A DNA stretch of 64,000 nucleotides, from the IMG/VR virus record IMGVR_UViG_3300042868_005134, positions 186,001 to 250,000 of that record. One strand, given 5' to 3'. Positions 1 to 13,000 of this stretch are shown one piece after another. The position numbers were made by a program, and so were the translations under genes. A model generated the notes under the pieces. The model was not told the origin of the DNA. It saw nothing but the letters and a program-made list of their open reading frames with translations, and did not search any database. The first letter of the stretch is position 1. Each line of letters opens with the position of its first letter. The DNA comes from a virus.

Positions 1-87
1 GATATTCCTGTACCGGAGTATTGGAAAAAATATTCTACAATAACCGACACATTCTCCAAGGAAATGCCACCCGAGAACGAGGAGTAA
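1..87 (+). CDS. C-terminal end of an upstream baseplate-region gene (partial)
   Basis: An open frame enters from the left edge and ends with TAA at 85-87, giving a 28-residue acidic tail that ends in PPENEE. The stop lies just downstream of an AGGAG (80-84) that serves the next gene, so the two are closely coupled. In T4-like genomes the gene before gp25 is usually another baseplate component (gp53 or gp5), but this fragment is too short to identify. It is real coding sequence by frame and coupling only. Confidence 0.55.
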   Translation, partial: DIPVPEYWKKYSTITDTFSKEMPPENEE

Positions 88-95
88 ATACTACT

Positions 96-539
96 ATGAC
101 AGCCAATCAGAAATTATTTAACAAGGTAGTACTAAAAGGCCCTGCCGGCAGAGCAACTGTGCCTGGATCTAAAACCTACAAAGGTTTTAGCAGTGTCAGC
201 GGCGACAGCAAGAGCTATAGCCTGTATGATCTAGCCTTAATTAAACAAGATATTATCAATCACTTTCATATTCGTCAAGGCGAACGGTTAGAAAATCCTA
301 CGTTCGGCACTATCATATGGGATGTATTATTTGAACCGTTGACGGAAGATCTAAAACAACTTATTGTAAAAAACGTTGAACAGATTATCAATTACGATCC
401 TCGGGTCAATGCCAACAATGTAATTGTTACAACCTACGAAAGCGGCCTACAAATAGAATGTACGCTGACTTATCTTCCTTATAACATACAAGAATCTCTC
501 CAATTTAAATTTGACCAAGCAAATGGTCTAATCGGCTAA
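96..539 (+). CDS. 25: gp25-like baseplate wedge subunit
   Basis: This 147-residue protein resembles the GPW/gp25 family of contractile-tail baseplate proteins, which carry a lysozyme-like fold without muralytic activity and help start sheath assembly. Visible family features are the segment SLYDLALIKQDIINHF followed by RQGERLENPTFGT and WDVLFEP, the usual gp25 signature of a loop plus NPxFG and an acidic helix. An in-frame ATG exists at position 21, but the start at 96 is preferred. It has AGGAG at 80-84 with an 11-nt spacer, its length fits the family, and the upstream frame is still coding until 87. It lies directly before gp6, as in T4. Family assignment is strong; the exact structural role is inferred. 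Confidence 0.88.
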   Translation: MTANQKLFNKVVLKGPAGRATVPGSKTYKGFSSVSGDSKSYSLYDLALIKQDIINHFHIRQGERLENPTFGTIIWDVLFEPLTEDLKQLIVKNVEQIINYDPRVNANNVIVTTYESGLQIECTLTYLPYNIQESLQFKFDQANGLIG

Positions 540-562
540 TTAAAATAGCATATAATAAAACC

Positions 563-570
563 GATAAATA
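563..570 (+). promoter_or_regulatory. T4-type late promoter box (GATAAATA)
   Basis: GATAAATA differs at one position from the T4 late consensus TATAAATA. It lies in the only gap between gp25 and gp6, 20 nt before the gp6 ATG, and is followed by a GGAAG ribosome binding site. The same octamer recurs in front of other genes in the window (36378, 40677, 41921, 62943), which supports it as a phage promoter element. Confidence 0.6.
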
Positions 571-590
571 TCTGTATATGGGAAGCAGAT

Positions 591-3500
591 ATGTCAGCAA
601 CAGATAGACAAAATAGATTACTAGTAGCAGAAGACTGGAAACGTATATACCAGAGCTTCCGTAATGCCGATTTCCAAAGCTACGACTTTGAAAATCTACG
701 CCGCGTGATGATTAGTTATATCCGCGAGAATTATCCAGAAGATTTCAACGACTATATTGAATCAAGCGAATACCTTGCCCTAATCGACATGATTGCGTTC
801 TTGGGCCAAAGCATAGCTTTCCGTGTTGATTTAAATGCCCGTGAAAACTTCCTAGAGCTAGCAGAACGACGCGAAAGTGTGTTGCGTCTAGCACGTTTAT
901 TAAGTTATAAAACAAAACGTAATATTGCTGCATCGGGCTTGTTGAAATTTAATACTGTAAGTACTACTCAGTCAGTGTATGACAGCAACGGCAGAAATCT
1001 AGCCAATCAGGTTGTTGCGTGGAATGATCCAGCTAACACCAATTGGTACGACCAGTTTATTAAAGTTATCAATGCGGCCTTGCCGGCAACTAGACAGTAT
1101 GGAAATCCAGACGCAAAACAAGAAATTTATGGTATTCCCACTGAACAATATAGATTTCAAACAGTGAGCACTTCTATACCGGTATACTCTTTTAACAAAC
1201 CAGTAGATGGCCGCAGTATGAATTTTGAAATTGTAAGTACAACGTTTGCTGGTAAAACTGAAATATATGAAGAACCTCCTAGCATAGGAAACAGTTTGTC
1301 ATTCTTGTACAGAGACAGCGGCCGCGGCAACGGCAGTAGCAATACAGGATTCTTTTTAAGATTTACTCAAGGTACATTGAATCAAGGCAGCTTTACACTG
1401 AGCCAGCCAGCCACAGACGAATCAGTTGACCTAGACGCAGTTAACATTAACAACAGTGATGTGTGGTTATATAGACTAGATAACAACGGAACGGAAAGTG
1501 AGTATTGGGCACAAGTCCCTAGTTTCGAAGGCAATAATGTTATCTATAATAGTCTTAACAAAAGCATCCGAAACATATATGGTGTAGTAACTAGAGCCAG
1601 TGACAGAGTTAGTTTAGTGTTCAGTGACGGTGTGTTTGGTAATTTACCACAAGGCACATTTAGAACATACTACAGAACCAGCAACGGACTAAACTATACT
1701 GTTAATCCTAAAGATATTAAGAATGTTAGCATAGATATTCCTTATATTAGTCAAGTTGGCCAAGTTGAAACATTGAGTGTGACATTAAGTTTACAATCAA
1801 GCGTGTCTAATAGTGGCCCAACCGAAACTAACGACAGTATTAAGACTAATGCTCCTGCCACGTACTATACACAAAATAGAATGATTACAGGAGAAGATTA
1901 CAATATTAGTCCTCTAAGTGTTAATCAGCAAGTTGTAAAAGTAAAAGCAGTTAACCGCAGTTCAAGCGGTATCAGTCGATATTTTGACCTAGTAGACCCA
2001 ACAGGCAAGTACAGCAAAACTAACTTGTTTGCGGATGACGGTTTAATATATAAACAAGAATTCTCTGACAGTTTTAGATTTAAGTACGCCACTAGAACAG
2101 ACATAGAGGCAATTCTTTATAATGAATTGTCAGACGTTTTAAAATCATCTAATCTTAAAAATTTTTACTACGATAATTTTGAAAAAATTCCTGTAAATTT
2201 ATTAGAAGTTAAATGGTACAACAGAACATTGGATGTTAATCAGAGTACTGGCTACATTGAAGATACTGTATCGGGTACAAAGCAAAAAGTTTCTTCTTAT
2301 ACTGGTACCCTGTTACGATTTTTTACAGTGGGTGCCTTGATAAAATTTACAGCGCCCGCCGGTTATTACTTTGATAAAACAAAAAACAATGAGTTGGTGC
2401 CTGGCTCTGCCACAGTATTGAATTCTGCTACATTCATTTGGACAAAAGCAGTATCAATAGCGGGAGATGGAACAGCCAATGGTACTGGACTGTTGTTTGA
2501 TAAATCAGGACCTATTGTGTTAAATGATATAGTTCCAAATACTGCAGTATTATCTGAAATCATTCCTGCTTGGAGAACCAGCATAGAATCCAGTACTATA
2601 ACTGCCATGGTAGATTTGGTGTTTGGAAATAAAAAATTCGGTCTTCGATATGATATTGAAACAAGATTATGGAAAATTATTACAGAGACAAATCTTAACA
2701 CTAGCGAAGTCTTTAGCCTTGGTAGGCAAGGCGACGCCACTAATTCTAAAACGGACAGTAGTTGGCTAGTGCTATTCACGACAGATACAGAATACTATAC
2801 AGTGACTAGTAGATTAACACGTTACATATTTGAAAGTGCCCAACAGGTAAGATTCTTCTTTGATTCTAGCGATAAAATTTATGATACTCGTAATAATACT
2901 GTTGTTAAAGATGTAATCAAAGTTTTAAATATTAATACCAACCCGTTGTCTCCAGGCGGCACAACTCCATTTACCTATGATAGAGATTGGGAAATTACTG
3001 AAGAGTTTCGAGGTCTAGATGGTTATGTTGATACTAAAAAAATTCAAGTCACATTCAATGACAGCGACGATGATGGCGTAGTTGATGATCCTACATTATT
3101 TGATCAATTAGTAATACCTAACACATATATTGTATTAGAAAAATATGTTGTAGCACAAGGTCAAGAAGATTATCGTTATATTTCTAATGATAGTGACATT
3201 GTTGTTGTTGTTAACACACAAAATGATATAGTAATTTCTCAATACCAAGATGGCCAATATTTTTATATTGTAGATATTGACACTGTTAAAATATATGATA
3301 AAATTGCTTCTAATTTTATTCCCACTCTTGACTATAAAGTGTTTGTGGGTAGAGACAAAATTAAATTTCAATATATACATAACGCTGATTACGAGTCACG
3401 AATTGATCCAGGATTAACTAATCTTATTGACGTATTTGTACTAACCAAGCAATATGACATTGCTTATCGACAATGGTTGTCTGGCGCAGGAACTACTGAA

Positions 3501-4031
3501 CCGTTACCTCCTAGCAGCGATTTCTTGTACAATTTATTAAGTCCTGAACTTAATAAAATTAAATCTATCAGCGATGAAATTGTATATCACCCTTCAAAGT
3601 ACAAGGTTCTTTTTGGATCTAAAGCTACCACAGATTTACAGGCAACATTTAAAGTTGTAAAAAATTCTGAAATAGTAATCAGTGATAATGATATTAAAAC
3701 TAGAGTGCTAGTGGCAATATTAGAATTCTTTGCTTTAGAAAATTGGGAATTTGGAGATAATTTCTATTTTAGTGAATTATCAACCTACGTCATGAATAAA
3801 GTGTCTCCTTATATTGTAAATTTTGTTATAGTGCCTAAACAAAGTACTTTAAGTTTTGGCGGGTTGTACGAAATCCGTAGCGAAAAAGATCAAATTTTTA
3901 TCAACGGCGCCGGCATAGATGACATAGAAATTATTTCTACAATAACCGCAAGCAACATCAAGAGTGCCGTAATTCAAGCGAATCAAACAGCAGTGAGTCA
4001 GCAAACAATAACAAGTTTAGGGAGTAACTGA
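591..4031 (+). CDS. 6: gp6-like baseplate wedge protein
   Basis: This 1146-residue protein is in the gp6 position of a T4-like baseplate cluster. The N-terminal region includes FENLRRVMISYIRENYPEDF, YLALIDMIAFLGQSIAFRVD and then NFLELAERRESVLRLARLL. This pattern is characteristic of gp6/J-like wedge proteins of marine T4-like phages. T4 gp6 is 660 residues, so this version is much longer, with several beta-rich insertions (residues about 200-700). In T4, gp6 forms the inner iris of the baseplate through its C-terminal domain; the C-terminal part here (NDIKTRVLVAILEFFALENW onward) looks like that domain. The start at 591 has GGAAG upstream. The stop overlaps the next start by one base (TGATG). 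Confidence 0.88.
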   Translation: MSATDRQNRLLVAEDWKRIYQSFRNADFQSYDFENLRRVMISYIRENYPEDFNDYIESSEYLALIDMIAFLGQSIAFRVDLNARENFLELAERRESVLRLARLLSYKTKRNIAASGLLKFNTVSTTQSVYDSNGRNLANQVVAWNDPANTNWYDQFIKVINAALPATRQYGNPDAKQEIYGIPTEQYRFQTVSTSIPVYSFNKPVDGRSMNFEIVSTTFAGKTEIYEEPPSIGNSLSFLYRDSGRGNGSSNTGFFLRFTQGTLNQGSFTLSQPATDESVDLDAVNINNSDVWLYRLDNNGTESEYWAQVPSFEGNNVIYNSLNKSIRNIYGVVTRASDRVSLVFSDGVFGNLPQGTFRTYYRTSNGLNYTVNPKDIKNVSIDIPYISQVGQVETLSVTLSLQSSVSNSGPTETNDSIKTNAPATYYTQNRMITGEDYNISPLSVNQQVVKVKAVNRSSSGISRYFDLVDPTGKYSKTNLFADDGLIYKQEFSDSFRFKYATRTDIEAILYNELSDVLKSSNLKNFYYDNFEKIPVNLLEVKWYNRTLDVNQSTGYIEDTVSGTKQKVSSYTGTLLRFFTVGALIKFTAPAGYYFDKTKNNELVPGSATVLNSATFIWTKAVSIAGDGTANGTGLLFDKSGPIVLNDIVPNTAVLSEIIPAWRTSIESSTITAMVDLVFGNKKFGLRYDIETRLWKIITETNLNTSEVFSLGRQGDATNSKTDSSWLVLFTTDTEYYTVTSRLTRYIFESAQQVRFFFDSSDKIYDTRNNTVVKDVIKVLNINTNPLSPGGTTPFTYDRDWEITEEFRGLDGYVDTKKIQVTFNDSDDDGVVDDPTLFDQLVIPNTYIVLEKYVVAQGQEDYRYISNDSDIVVVVNTQNDIVISQYQDGQYFYIVDIDTVKIYDKIASNFIPTLDYKVFVGRDKIKFQYIHNADYESRIDPGLTNLIDVFVLTKQYDIAYRQWLSGAGTTEPLPPSSDFLYNLLSPELNKIKSISDEIVYHPSKYKVLFGSKATTDLQATFKVVKNSEIVISDNDIKTRVLVAILEFFALENWEFGDNFYFSELSTYVMNKVSPYIVNFVIVPKQSTLSFGGLYEIRSEKDQIFINGAGIDDIEIISTITASNIKSAVIQANQTAVSQQTITSLGSN

Positions 4032-7000
4032 TGGCCTATAGCAACGATCAAAACGAGCCAAAGGTACCTATTTCAAATGTAGAAAAGCGTTCGAGCGCTG
4101 ACTTATTACCGAGGTTTTATAGAACACCCGGTAACAAGAAGTTTTTACAAGCAACAGTAGATCAGCTAATTCAACCTGGAACAGTTAAAAAACTTAACGG
4201 TTACGTTGGAAGACAAACTGCCAAGGCTGTTGTTAGTTCAGATACATTTCTCGAAGCTGCTGATCAAACTAGACAAAATTATCAACTAGAACCTGCTGCA
4301 GTCATTCAAGACTATCTTGGAAATACTACATTTTTTAAAGATTACATTGATCATATTAACCATATCAGTGTGTTTGATGGTGTCGTTGACAATCATAGTA
4401 GATTGAATCGTGAAGAATTTTATAGCTGGAATCCAAATATCTGCTGGGACAAATTTGTAAATTACCAACAGTATTACTGGCTTCCTTTTGGTCCTCGTCC
4501 TATTGAAGTGTTGGGTAATGAATTAGAAATTATCAGTACGTACTCTGTTACCGGAGTTGACGAGACTGATAATGTTGCGTATTTGTTTAATCCCGAAGGC
4601 CCGTTAGAGGGGTTGATTAGAAATCCTAAGATACGACTATTTAGAGGTCAAACTTATATTTTTGATATTAACGTTGTTGGACATCCGTTTAGTATTAAAA
4701 CTCAGCGCACTGCAGGCGACCTTTATAGATATACAAAAGGAGTCGATGCCTATGCTGTTGAAAACGGTAAAATTACCTTTACCGTTCCAGTGGATGCACC
4801 TGATGTATTATTTTATGTAAGTGAAAACGCAGTTGATACCGGCGGCGTATTTCACGTATTGGACATTACTGAAAATACTGCAATTAATCTAACAACTGAT
4901 TTTGTTGGAAAAAAGGAATACGTTATTCCTAACGGTACCGCAGAAGGTTTGCGAATCAGTAACGGAATGAAATTAAGTTTTGGAGGACAAGTGACTCCAG
5001 AAGAATATGCCAACGATTTTTGGTATGTAGAAGGCGTTGGAACAGCCATACGATTAGTTAGGGATAAAGATCTAGAAGTTAGAACATCATTTAATGAAGA
5101 AACTAGTATCCTTTTTGATGACAATCCATTCGATCAGTTGCCATTTGGCGACGCTAGTACATTACCTAGCACTAAAGATTATATAACAATCAATAGATCG
5201 AGCTCTGACAAAAACCCCTGGAGTAGATATAATAGATGGTTCCATCAAGATGTTATTATTGCTAGTGCTGCTGCCAATAATGTTCAATCAGGTTTGGATC
5301 AAACACAAAGGGCAATTCGTCCTATTATTGAATTTAATGCAGGCATTAAATTACACAATCATGGTCTTAGCTCTAAACAAAATATTGATGTAATTGATAA
5401 TTTTACAAAGGATGTTTTTAGTACCATCGAAGGTAGTTTAGGTTATAATGTAGATGGAATTGATCTTGCTGACGCTATGCGAGTGATTTTCACAAAAGAT
5501 ACAGATATACTTGTTAGAAACAAAATATACCGAGTAAACTTTATCGATGTAGTTGTCCCTAGTCGACAATTATCTTTTAACGGAACTACATCGGTTAATA
5601 TTACTAATAATACTTTTACCTTTGCTAGCGAACACGGCTTGTCGTCTAGTAACCGTGTCACTTACTTAAACAATGGCTTTGATACATTACCAGGATTAAC
5701 AAACAGACAAGTTTATTATGTGAAAGTTATAGATTCATTCACCATTGAATTACACACAAATACTGCGTTAACAAAACAGGTAGACATATTTTCAGCAGTC
5801 GATGCTGTTTATAAATTTGAAGTCTTTTCAGGAAGTCGTAGGCAAATAACATTAACAGAAGAATCGGACGCTGTTGCCATACTATACGAATCTGTAACAA
5901 TAAATTATGGTACTCAAGAAACACTCACATCTAGTATCAATGGCAATCAAGGTCAGACCTATTGGTTTACAGGCACTACTTGGAAACTAGCTCAAATAAA
6001 AACAAAGGTAAACCAAGCTCCGTTGTTTGATTTATTTGATAAAAATCAAATTAGTTTCACTGACACCTCAGTTTATGACGGCTCTACTTTTGAAGGTAAC
6101 AAGATTTTTAGTTATAAAGTAGGAACAGGTACAGTTGATAGTGAGTTGAACTTTCCGTTAACATATCAGAATATTAATAATATCGGTGATATTGTTTTTG
6201 AATTTAATCTATTAACAGACAAATTTGCCTATAAAGAAATAACCAATGTACTATACAAAGATACTGCAACCGGCTATTTAAAAATATCAAAAGATATCAA
6301 CAGGGCAGCTTACGAAAACGGATGGACTACAAGTTTAATTGAAGATTCACAGCCTGTGGTCAGAGTGTTTAAGGATCATATATATAACGGAACAACTATC
6401 CCTTTTCCGATTGATGTTTTTGATAATAAAAACGATCTAACAGATTTAGAAGTTCGAGTTTATATTAATGGAAATCGATTAGCAAAAGATCAATACACTG
6501 TCACTACTAGTGTAGTTAGGAAACAAGTAGAGTTGACTACAGCAGTGACAACTACAGATGTTGTAACACTACGTTGCTTTGCTAAACAAGCAAAAAATTC
6601 TAATGGTTATTATGAACTTCCAATTAGTTTACAGAACAATCCGTTAAATCACAATGTAGAACAGTTTACTCTAGGTCAAGTAATAGATCATGTAGGATCT
6701 ATTGTTGACAATATTACAACATTTACTGGCACTTATCCAGGTTACGGTAATCTTAGAGATATCGGCAATTTGAGTCCTTACGGCGTCCGCTTTGTACAGC
6801 ATAGCGGACCGATGAATCTTAGTTTATATCATATTGGATCTAAAAGTTCTAACGTAGTAAAAGCCATAGACATGGCAAGGAATGACTACGGCAAATTTAA
6901 ACGAGCATTCATAGTTGCTGCAACCGAAAGCGGAATAGATACAGATCCACGCCGACATGTCGATTTTGTTTTACAGATGATAAACAAGGACAGACCAAAA

Positions 7001-10000
7001 ACAAGCCCATATTACCTGTCAGATATGTTTGGTTACACAGCTTCGAATAGAATAGAATATACTGTTTTAGATTCAAGAATAAAAACATATCCGTTAACTA
7101 GCAAGTTTGGATTATCAACACTATCTAATAAAAGTGTCAACATTTATCTAAACGGAGACCAACTTGTACACGGCCGAGATTACGTATTTGGCGATGACGT
7201 ATTTTTCGAACTGTTAATTGACATCGTACAAGACGACCTTATTGAAGCATACGAGTATGAAACTACTGACGGATGTTTTTGCCCTGCCACTCCTACTAAG
7301 CTAGGGTTATATCCTAAATTTGAACCTAAGATTTATCTAGACGATACTTACGCTGAACCTACTCGAGTAATACAAGGACACGATGGTAGCATCACTATTG
7401 CCTTTGACGATTACAGAGATGACTTAATTTTAGAATTAGAAACTAGAATTTTTAATAACATAAAATGCGAGTATAATTCAGACATTTTTAATATTCACGA
7501 TTATATTCCAGGCTACAGCAGAACAACTCTGTATTCATTTAAAGAATTTAATAGAATACTATCTAAGTATTTCTTCCAGTGGACAACTAACATTCAAGAA
7601 GATTATACAAAACATATTGGGTACGATCAAACTGATAGTTTTACCTATAACTATCGAGGCAACTTCACACCTGACAATCAGGATGTTCCCGCAGCATGGC
7701 GCGGAATTTATACCTGGTTACTAGATACAATTCGCCCGCATAGTCATCCATGGGAATGTTTAGGATTTAGTATTGAACCATCTTGGTGGCAAGATGTATA
7801 TGGTCCAGCGCCATATACAAGTGATAACTTAATTCTATGGGACGACATTAAGGAGGGTATTATTCGACAACCTGGCGTGCCTGTTAGACGGGATGTTAAA
7901 TTTGCTAAGTCCTCGCTAGCTTATGGATTACCAGTCAACGACCAGGGCGTATTAATAAGCCCTAAAGATTCGGGAATGGTATCTGGTACTATACGATCAG
8001 GCGACAGCGGCTATTTTGAATTTGGAGATCAAGCCACAGTTGAATCAGCATGGAGACGCAGTAGCTATTATGCGTTTGCTCTTATTGAAACATGTCTGCT
8101 AATGCAGCCTAACAGTGTGTTAGGTCGATGTTTAGATAGAAGTAGAATTGTAAAAAATTTAAATAACCAATTAGTATATTCTGAAACTGGTTTACGTCTA
8201 CGATTAGAAGATATTGTTATTCCATCAACTAGCAACAGAAATGTAGATACCAGAGCTTATACTTGCGGCCTAATCAATTATCTAGTAGATTACCTATCAG
8301 GCGATAATGTCTTACGACTAGACGAATACCAGTTAGATTTAACATCTCTAACAAATAAAATAACAACACGTATAGGATCGTTTACCAGCCAGCCCAAATA
8401 TAAAATTTTATTAGACAGTAAAACTCCTAGCAGTACAGGCGGTGTGTTTGTGCCAGAAGAAAATTATTATGTAGATTTAAATATTTCTAGTGCCATAACA
8501 AAAGTTGTTTATAGCGGAGTAATAATAACAAAATTTGCTGACGGATTTGAAGTAAAAGGTTATAATTTTGACAATCCGTATTTCACTTATTATCCATCTA
8601 GACAAGATGACAGGGTAATAAATGTTGGAGGCATTAGTGAAGGTTACATTACTTGGAATTCTGGCCAAATTTATGCTGCTGGTAAGATTGTTAAAAATAA
8701 CAATCAGTATTACAGAGTAAAAACTAATCATACAAGTGTTGAAACATTCGACAGTCAATACTATGCTAGACTAGCTGAGTTGCCGGTTGTAGGCGGCAGA
8801 GACGCTATTTTAAGAAAAACTTGGGATTACGATGAGCCGCAAACTGTGGCATACGGTACTAAGATAACAACTATACAAGCTATGGTTGATTTTTTACAAG
8901 GCTATGGAGCCTATCTAGAACAACAAGGTTTTGTTTTCGACGACTTCAACAACGAGCTTGCCGTTATTACCAATTGGGAAACTAGTGTAAAAGAATTTCT
9001 ATTCTGGTCAACTCAAAATTGGGCCGCAGGTGCAGTTATAAGTTTAAGCCCAGCCGCTAACCGATTAATTTTTAAATCTAATATTGCTGCCGTAGATGAC
9101 CTTACAGATCCATTTTACGGATATAGTATTTTTAGAGTTGATGGTCAAAAATTAGATCCTGAGTTTATAACAACTTATAGAAAAGACGGCGAATTTACGT
9201 TACAGCCGCAAGATACAAATCACGGAATATTTGGAGCTACTTTATTTCTTGTACAAAAAGAACATATTGTAGTATTAGATAATACAACGTTATTCAATGA
9301 CACAGTGTATGATCCTGAAGCAGGATACAGACAAGAAAGAGTTAAGGTACTAGGTTACGTTACTAGCAACTGGAATGGCAGTTTTGAAATTCCAGGTTTT
9401 ATCTACGACAGAGCTATTGTTAATGCGTGGACACCTTGGACTGATTTTGCGTTAGGCGACATTGCTAAACACAAAGAGTTTTATTATAGTGCTAAAAGTT
9501 TCTTAGTAGGAACAGAAACATTTAATGATGATAGCTGGGTATTATTAACAGAAAAACCCAAAGCAGAACTATTACCTAACTGGGATTATAAAGCTGAGAC
9601 TTTTGCTGACTTTTATGATTTAGATACTGACAATTTAGATAGCGGACAGCAAAAAATTGCTCAACACTTAATTGGATATCAGAAACGTCAGTACCTTGAA
9701 AACATTATTCAAAATGATGTAAGCCAGTACAAGTTTTATCAAGGCATGATTATTGAAAAAGGCACACAGAATGTTTTAAACAAACTGTTTGATGTGCTAA
9801 GTGCCGATGGCATGGAAAGTTTAACATTCGACGAAGAGTGGGCATTCCGTGTTGGAGAATATGGCGCAGTGGATACATTTGACGAAGTTGAATTTAAATT
9901 AGACGAAAGAGAATTTAAAACTAATCCTCAACCGATTGAGTTAGTAAATTCTATCGATCCGTTGCTAACAGATTTTGTCTATAGACAACGCCCTGTTGAT

Positions 10001-13000
10001 GTTTATGTTAAGCCATATAACTACACTAATGATATTTGGCCAGTTAAAACTACCGGCACATATTTAAGAACTCCGGGATATATACGCTCGGAAGATGTAA
10101 AACTTAGCATAGATAATTTACAAGATTTAATCACTGTTGACATTTCGTCTTTTAAAGAAGGTGATTATGTATGGTGTGCGTTTGAAAATCGAGACTGGAA
10201 TGTTTATAGATTTAGTAAAACACCTTTTAAGATTAACAATATTACATACTCGAACAAAGTAATAACTATTGTTTGTGATAAAGTAATAACGTTAACTGTT
10301 GGAGATGTAGTAGGGATAGAGAATAGTGTCTCTGTTCAAGGATTCCACATAGTTGCTTCAGTTTCTCTTAATACATTTACTGTATCTAAAGAAGTACAAG
10401 GTTGGCAAACTTGGACTGACCAAGATACAGTGTTAAGTTATCAATTTAATTTACATCGAGTTGAAAACATCGATAACGCGAATTCTATTATTCCACGTTA
10501 TATTAAACCTAACGAATTAATTTGGGCAGACAACAACGGACACAGTAAATGGTCAACGTATCAATACGCTCCTGTTTATAGTCAAGGTACAATTTTAAAT
10601 ATCGACGTTAGGACAAATTTAAACTTTGGTTTAGCAACAGCAATTACTGACGACGGAAACGTGGCTGCTGTAACAGATATCGACGGCGTTACAATTTATG
10701 AAAAAAGTTCTTCGGATAATGTATGGTTAAGTAAACAACGCATTTTGACTACCGCTGTATTGTCGCCTGGCGAGTTTGGTTCTCTAATCAAATTTAGTAA
10801 AGACGGTCGCTGGTTGGCAATTTCAGCACCATTGGCAGATATTGGATTTACAAATCAAGGGTGTGTATTCTTATACGAACAAGGCACCGACGGACAATTT
10901 GATTTATCAAATACTATTGTTAGTCCTGTACCTTCAGCTGGCGAAAAATTTGGTATAAATCTTGCTTTTGGAAGAAAACCTAACCCTACTGTTTTGTATA
11001 GCGCACTAACAGGCACATACACTGAAAACGGTAACGGAGCAGTATGGACAGTTACACGTATCGGATCTTCTTATGTATTACTAGTTTCCGACAGAGGCTT
11101 GCGATATAAAGCCGGCGAAACTATTGTCATTCCAGGATCTCAATTGGGCGGCACAAATGTTGACAACGATTTAACCATCATTATCAATACAGTAGATTCT
11201 GTCACTGGATCTATAGAAAACTTTACTTACACTGGTTCGGGCCTAGGCGATGTTTATATCTTGGCAATAACAGCAGAAGGTTATAACAGCAATCAGGGTA
11301 GAGTTTACACTTATAAATTTGACAGTATTACAGTATGGAATCAATTTGTAACATTGTCAACTAGTACGATTTCGGGTGACTACTTTGGATACGATTTAGC
11401 AATTGACACTAATTTAACAATCGTAGCGTCTGCTCCATCAGCAGATACCGAATCTGGTAAAGTATTTGTATATTCTTATACTGGATCTAACTATTCCTTG
11501 GTTAAGACATTAGTAGGTAACATAGTTGACAACGCTGAAAGATTTGGCGAAAGCGTATCGATAACAACAGACGGTGACTATATTGCGGTTGGTAGCACAT
11601 TAATGAATGTCAGCAACAAGAAAGATGTAGGGCAAATCTTAATCTATAAGCAATCAGATTCTACATATACTACGGGCACGCCTTATCAAGTTATTGATAG
11701 TCCCCGTAACGAAGTTAACGAACGTTATGGTACCGACATTGAATTTATGAATAATAAAACACTAGTAGTGTTTTCTAAAAATGGTAACATAGAAAATATC
11801 ACGGTGTTTGATGAATTATCTACTACATTCGATAACAGTAATTTACAACTAATCGATGTAGCAGTGGATGTAGGCCGTATTGATATTTTTGATATGTACA
11901 ACACTAAATTTGTCTACGGCGAGAGTCTAGATAATATCAGTGTTATTAATTCTGGTTACGGTGAAGAAATTGCTGTGGGCAATAATACTGTCTTGGTAAG
12001 TGCTATTAAAGAAACTAGTCAAGGTTTTACAAATTCAGGAAACGTTTATTCTTATATCAAGCCCGGAGAAAAATTTAGCTGGATGCCTATTCACACGCAA
12101 GTTGATAGCGTAGACATAGGAAAAATTAAAAAAGTTTATCTCTATAATACAGTAACTAACGAGCTAGTAAAATATTTAGACGTCATTGATCCTTTACAAG
12201 GTAAGATCCCAGGAGTAGCAGATCAAGAAATCAGATATAAAACTTTCTACGATCCTGCTATCTATTCTGTTGGAACATCGTCAGTTAATGTTGATGACGG
12301 TATGAATTGGACTACGGTACAAGTTGGTCAACTATGGTGGGATCTAACACGAGCTAAATTCTTAGATACTCAAAGCGGCGATGTAATTTACAGAACAAGT
12401 AGCTGGAATACACTGTACGAAACAGCAAGTATAGACGTTTACGAATGGGTAGAAACTTCGTTATTGCCTTCAGCTTGGATTAAGCAATCAAGCACTGATG
12501 CCGGAATAGCCAGAGGTATCAGCGGCACACCAAAATACAGCGACGAAGTTTATAGTGTTAAAAAACGTTACGACTCTGTTAGTAAAACTTTTAAAGAAAC
12601 TTATTTTTATTGGGTAAAAGGAAAAAAAGATGCTCCTAACGTTTCAGGCAGAACGTTGAATAGTTATGATGTAGCACAGTTAATTGCTGATCCTGCTGGA
12701 TATGGATATAGCTTTATTGCTTTCACAGGCACAAATAGTTTCGCATTAGTGAATTGCGAAAAATATTTACAATCTAATAATGTTGCGTTAAGTGTACAGT
12801 ATTGGTTAAGCGATAACAAAACTAGCAACTATCATAGTCAGTGGAAATTATTGAGTACTAATAGAAACACTATTATACCTACAGCTATTGAAGAAAAGTG
12901 GTTTGACAGTTTAATTGGCAAGGACTCCAATGACAGAGTTATACCTGATACTAGCTTGCCGTTAAAGAACCGACACGGTATTGAATTTAAACCTAGACAA

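Noticed and set aside
2366-2779. Minus-strand frame of 137 codons inside gp6
   Set aside because: Antisense of a clear baseplate gene; no ribosome binding site, no neighbours on that strand.
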